From the NCBI GenBank assembly GCA_022567015.1, contig JADFHR010000148.1:1-8132 (forward strand): DNA of 8,132 nucleotides. Reading direction: 5' to 3'. The DNA comes from Pseudomonadota bacterium (GTDB lineage: Bacteria > Pseudomonadota > Alphaproteobacteria > Rhodospirillales > 2-02-FULL-58-16). Each line of letters begins with the position of its first letter. The first letter of the stretch is position 1. The notes below the pieces were generated by a model. The model was not told the DNA's origin. It was given only the letters and a program-made list of their open reading frames with translations, and ran no database searches. Position numbers and translations under genes: made by a program. Shown here in pieces: positions 5,401-8,132 of this stretch.

Positions 5401-5430
5401 ATTCTACATATAAATAATGTATAATAAGAA
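5401..5430 (-). promoter_or_regulatory. Candidate promoter of the HIG1-type gene
   Basis: On the minus strand TTCTTA (5425-5430) and TAGAAT (5401-5406) are 18 bases apart. The -10 agrees with consensus at five of six positions and the -35 at three. The segment is markedly AT-rich. An inverted repeat, TACAT-N7-ATGTA (5405-5421), overlaps the -10 and spacer and could be an operator. Confidence 0.4.
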
Positions 5431-5832
5431 CAGTTCAAAACAGCGCCGCCGCCGGTCGAGCCCGGTTTGGCGTGGCCGCGAAGGTAATTCGTTCGCTTGC
5501 GGGCCTCGTCCCCGGCGGAAAGCCGTTGTAAAGGGACATCGGTGGCGGCTCGCTTAAGCGGCTACCGGGAATAACCGGTGCACCGTTTATTTTCGGCCAG
5601 GAATGGATACAACAAGAAACACAATAAATTAACTGTTCCGCAACTAATAAAACATAACGTGCCCCGGTGGAGCATTTGTGATTTGGGGTATTTCAGTGGG
5701 TGCCGACGGATCGGCGAGGACGGCGGGCAACCCCCACCGCACCCATCCCGGACCGCGCATCGGGGCTGACGCCGGTATTACCGCCGAGGCCATCGGTGCT
5801 GAGCGGAATATCCGGCGGAACGGACAGTTGGG
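5431..5832. other. Non-coding leader region of the GGDEF-EAL gene
   Basis: No gene is supported here. An AT-rich island (about 5600-5660) holds a possible promoter, TTAACT (5629-5634) and CATAAC (5653-5658) with an 18-base spacer, which would give a leader of roughly 170 bases. Positions 5571-5590 form a 20-base near-palindrome (ATAACCGGTG then CACCGTTTAT, one mismatched pair) that could be a regulator site. The short frame opening at 5578 has no family similarity or ribosome-binding site and was not called. Confidence 0.4.
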
Positions 5833-7791
5833 ATGAAAACCTGGAAACTTCTTACCCTGGTCGGGGGAATTCTTCTGATCCTGTTGTTGCTCATCGCGGG
5901 GGGGCAGCCGGTCGGCGAGAACGTCCTTGAGCCGGGTTTCGATGACAATTACGTCATGGAAACTTTACGCGAGCGCTGGGAAGACATCGTTCTGGCCACC
6001 AGCATCGCCGGGGTCATCGCGATCTTTTTGGCGCTAAGGCTCGTCGCCGAGCGCACACGGAACGAAAAGGCCCTGCGCGAGAGCGAGGAGCGCTTCCGGG
6101 CCGTTGTCGACAACTCGCCGACCCAGATCCACATCAAGGACCTGGAGGGGCGTTACATCCTGATCAACCGGGAAGCCGAGAAGCTGTTTGGCATTACCGA
6201 CAAAGAAGGCCGGGGCAAAACGTCCTACGATATTTTCCCCAAGAAGATGGCGGATTCCTTCACCGCCCATGACCGCGCCGTGTTGGAGACCCAGCAAGCC
6301 ATCGAGGAGGAGGAGGAGTTTCTTCTTGAGGAAGGTGTCCACACCTATCTCACGGTCAAGTTTCCAATTCGCGACGCCGCCGGCGACATCGCCGCCATTG
6401 GCGCCGTGGGCACCGACATCACCAAACGCAAGCGGGCGGAAGCGGCCCATATCGAGTATCTCGCCCTGCACGACAGCCTCACCGATCTGCCCAACCGCTT
6501 CCTGTTCCACGACCGGCTGGAGACCGCGGTCGCCCAATCGGTGCGCTCCGGCAACATGCTGGGCCTTCTGTTCCTGGATTTGGACGACTTCAAGGACGTC
6601 AACGACACCCTGGGGCACGACGCGGGCGATGCGCTGCTTAAGGCCGTCGCCGAGCGTCTCAAATCCTATCTGCGCGAGAGCGACACCGTGGGACGGCACA
6701 ACACCACCCTGGCCCGTATCGGCGGCGACGAGTTCACAATCCTTCTCACCAATATGGCCGAACCGGCGGGCGCCGCCACGGTGGCGGAGCGGATCATCGA
6801 CGAGCTGTCGCGCCCGTTCTCCATAAGCGGCCAAGAGATCCAGATCGGGGTGTGCATCGGCATCTCCATCTACCCAAGCCACGGCAGCATGGCCGAGGAC
6901 CTGCTGAAGAAGGCCGACCTGGCGCTTTACCGTTCCAAGGCCGAGGGACGGAATCGGTACCATTTCTACAGTGAGGAAATGGAGACCGAAATCCGCGCCC
7001 GCAAAGACCTGGAGCGGGGTCTGCATAAGGCTCTGGCCGAGGACCAGTTCTCGCTGGTCTACCAGCCCCAGATGGACACCCATAGCGGCGCCATGGTCGG
7101 CATGGAAGCCCTGCTGCGCTGGGACCACCCCGAACGCGGCCCCATCTCGCCGGTTGAATTCATCCCCGTCGCCGAGGCCACCGGCGCCATCGTGCCCATC
7201 GGGGAATGGGTGTTGCGCCAGGCGTGCGCGCAGAACAAGGCCTGGCGGGACGCCGGTCTGCCTCCCTTTTCGGTGGCCGTCAACCTGTCGGCGGTGCAGT
7301 TCCGCCAGGACGACCTGGTGGCGACCGTGGACGCGGCGGTCAGGGACGCCGGCCTCGATCCCGCCGATCTGCACCTGGAGATCACCGAAAGCGTCTTCAT
7401 GCAGGAAAGAGGGCGCGAGATGTTGCTCGACTTCCGCCGCCGCGGCATCCGCATCTCGCTCGACGACTTCGGCACGGGGTACTCCTCGCTGAGCTACCTG
7501 ACGCGGTTCCCCATCGACAAGATCAAGCTGGACCGCAGTTTCGTCCGCGACATCGCGCACGACACCAGCAGCGCCGCCATCATCAAGGCGGTGGTCAACC
7601 TCGGACACAGTCTCAGCATGCGGGTCAATGTCGAAGGCGTGGAGACCCTGGAGGAAATGGGTATCCTCAAATCCTACGGCGTCGACGAGATCCAGGGATT
7701 CTATTACAGCCGTCCCCTCAGCGCCGACGCCGTTCCCGAATTCGTGGCCGCCAACATCGCCTCTTCCAAGCACGCGGCGAAAAGCGCCTAG
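5833..7791 (+). CDS. Membrane PAS-GGDEF-EAL c-di-GMP protein
   Basis: The 652-residue protein has two membrane segments (about 4-23 and 52-71) around a 28-residue periplasmic loop, a PAS domain (about 84-200), GGDEF (about 205-380) and EAL (about 390-640). Cyclase residues are intact: D249, N257, D258 and GGDEF at 297-301. Phosphodiesterase motifs are also complete: EALLRW (425-430), N484, LEITES (515-520), DDFGTGYSSLSYL (544-556), K565 in DKIKLD, EGVE (601-604) and Q621. Both synthesis and breakdown of c-di-GMP are therefore possible. The product inhibition RxxD is present as RESD (281-284) but sits 12 rather than 5 residues before GGDEF because of an extra segment. The PAS domain lacks a recognisable cofactor signature. 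An acidic EEEEEE run occurs at 158-163 region. The ribosome-binding sequence is weak (GGCGGA/GGACA). It stands alone as a transcription unit; target process unknown. Confidence 0.95.
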   Translation: MKTWKLLTLVGGILLILLLLIAGGQPVGENVLEPGFDDNYVMETLRERWEDIVLATSIAGVIAIFLALRLVAERTRNEKALRESEERFRAVVDNSPTQIHIKDLEGRYILINREAEKLFGITDKEGRGKTSYDIFPKKMADSFTAHDRAVLETQQAIEEEEEFLLEEGVHTYLTVKFPIRDAAGDIAAIGAVGTDITKRKRAEAAHIEYLALHDSLTDLPNRFLFHDRLETAVAQSVRSGNMLGLLFLDLDDFKDVNDTLGHDAGDALLKAVAERLKSYLRESDTVGRHNTTLARIGGDEFTILLTNMAEPAGAATVAERIIDELSRPFSISGQEIQIGVCIGISIYPSHGSMAEDLLKKADLALYRSKAEGRNRYHFYSEEMETEIRARKDLERGLHKALAEDQFSLVYQPQMDTHSGAMVGMEALLRWDHPERGPISPVEFIPVAEATGAIVPIGEWVLRQACAQNKAWRDAGLPPFSVAVNLSAVQFRQDDLVATVDAAVRDAGLDPADLHLEITESVFMQERGREMLLDFRRRGIRISLDDFGTGYSSLSYLTRFPIDKIKLDRSFVRDIAHDTSSAAIIKAVVNLGHSLSMRVNVEGVETLEEMGILKSYGVDEIQGFYYSRPLSADAVPEFVAANIASSKHAAKSA

Positions 7792-7827
7792 CCGGCATTG
7801 AGGGCCAACGCGTGCCCTGCTGCCGGT
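7791..7827 (+). terminator. Nested hairpin after the GGDEF-EAL gene
   Basis: CCGGCA (7792-7797) pairs with TGCCGG (7821-7826), enclosing a second stem, GGGC (7802-7805) with GCCC (7814-7817). It starts at the stop codon. No T tract follows, so it may stabilise the 3' end or terminate weakly. The remaining bases to 7953 hold no further gene or clear signal. Confidence 0.4.
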
Positions 7828-7953
7828 GACATGGGCGGAGAAGCCGTGTGCCTTGGCATCGGGAAGACGGTCGAGCAATTACTGGCAGAGGAACGGCCCG
7901 GGACGCTCTCAGGTATCGCGTGCACAACCGGTTTAGCGGCGGCAGGGTGGCGC

Positions 7954-8029
7954 TGGTGTCCCCAACGGGATTCGAACCCGTGTTGCCACCTTGAAAGAGT
8001 GGAGTCCTAGGCCTCTAGACGATGGGGAC
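7954..8029 (-). tRNA. tRNA-Glu (UUC)
   Basis: The minus strand gives a complete cloverleaf of 76 bases. The acceptor stem is GTCCCCA/TGGGGAC with discriminator A and a genome-encoded CCA. The anticodon arm is CCACT-CTTTCAA-GGTGG with anticodon TTC, which reads glutamate codons GAA and GAG. The T arm is ACGGG-TTCGAAT-CCCGT, fully paired. No intron or integrated element is seen at its 3' end in this window, although tRNA 3' ends are common integration sites. It is convergent with the GGDEF-EAL gene. Confidence 0.97.
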
Positions 8030-8044
8030 GGGGGCGGCCTGTGT

Positions 8045-8071
8045 GGTATACGCCCTGTTCCATAAAATCAA
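8045..8071 (-). promoter_or_regulatory. Candidate tRNA-Glu promoter
   Basis: On the minus strand TTGATT (8066-8071) and TATACC (8045-8050) lie just upstream of the tRNA and would start transcription about 9 bases before it. The spacer is only 15 bases, shorter than usual; TACCAC with a 17-base spacer is an alternative. This is a small AT-rich island in a very GC-rich end segment; 8072-8132 shows nothing else recognisable. Confidence 0.4.
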
Positions 8072-8132
8072 GCCCCTCGCCCGCCGCCGCCGCACCCGGC
8101 CGGCGGCGACGCACGGGCGGTCCCCCCGACGG

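Noticed and set aside
6034..7878. 614-codon minus-strand open frame opposite the GGDEF-EAL gene
   Set aside because: It is the complement of an unmistakable GGDEF-EAL coding sequence and shows no protein family features.
7954..8029. Integration site of a genomic island at the tRNA 3' end
   Set aside because: No integrase gene and no second copy of the tRNA 3' end are visible in the window.

Overview
The window reads as chromosomal DNA of a GC-rich alphaproteobacterium, probably of the Rhodospirillales type. This is an inference from the protein families: a DUF3775 protein, a twin-transmembrane HIG1-type protein, a YdcH/DUF465-like protein, a two-domain universal stress protein and a TPR/glycosyltransferase-9-like protein. 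No phage, transposase, plasmid or CRISPR genes are visible.

Layout from left to right. Positions 1-188 are non-coding and hold a 58-bp tandem duplication plus an inverted partial copy; the second unit runs into the stop codon of a universal stress protein gene (185-1021, minus). A perfect FNR/FixK-type box (1190-1203) lies between that gene and a divergent YdcH-like gene (1273-1521, plus), which is followed by a DUF3775 gene (1653-2051, plus). DUF3775 converges on a GIY-YIG (DUF123) gene (2279-2752, minus). The gap between them is bounded by inverted copies of one motif that overlap or touch both gene ends. The GIY-YIG gene is coupled by an ATGA overlap to a TPR plus glycosyltransferase-9-like gene (2749-4284, minus). 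Upstream of that gene is a short array of GC-rich repeats whose G tracts run 4, 6, 7, 8 and 5. Next come a 66-residue lipoprotein (4771-4971, plus) and, convergent to it, a HIG1-type inner-membrane protein (5155-5343, minus). A 489-bp non-coding stretch leads to a membrane-bound PAS-GGDEF-EAL cyclic-di-GMP protein (5833-7791, plus). A tRNA-Glu(UUC) gene (7954-8029, minus) closes the window.

How the parts may work together: the FNR-type box next to the stress protein, a HIG1-type protein of the kind linked to respiratory complexes, and a PAS-containing c-di-GMP enzyme would fit adaptation to oxygen or redox changes. Only the FNR box is direct sequence evidence for this. The genes are mostly separate transcription units and I see no single multi-gene system. 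The most unusual signals are non-coding: a dispersed repeat family with members at 73-188 and 5349-5373, an inverted-repeat element at 2044-2309, and the graded G-tract array at 4324-4432.
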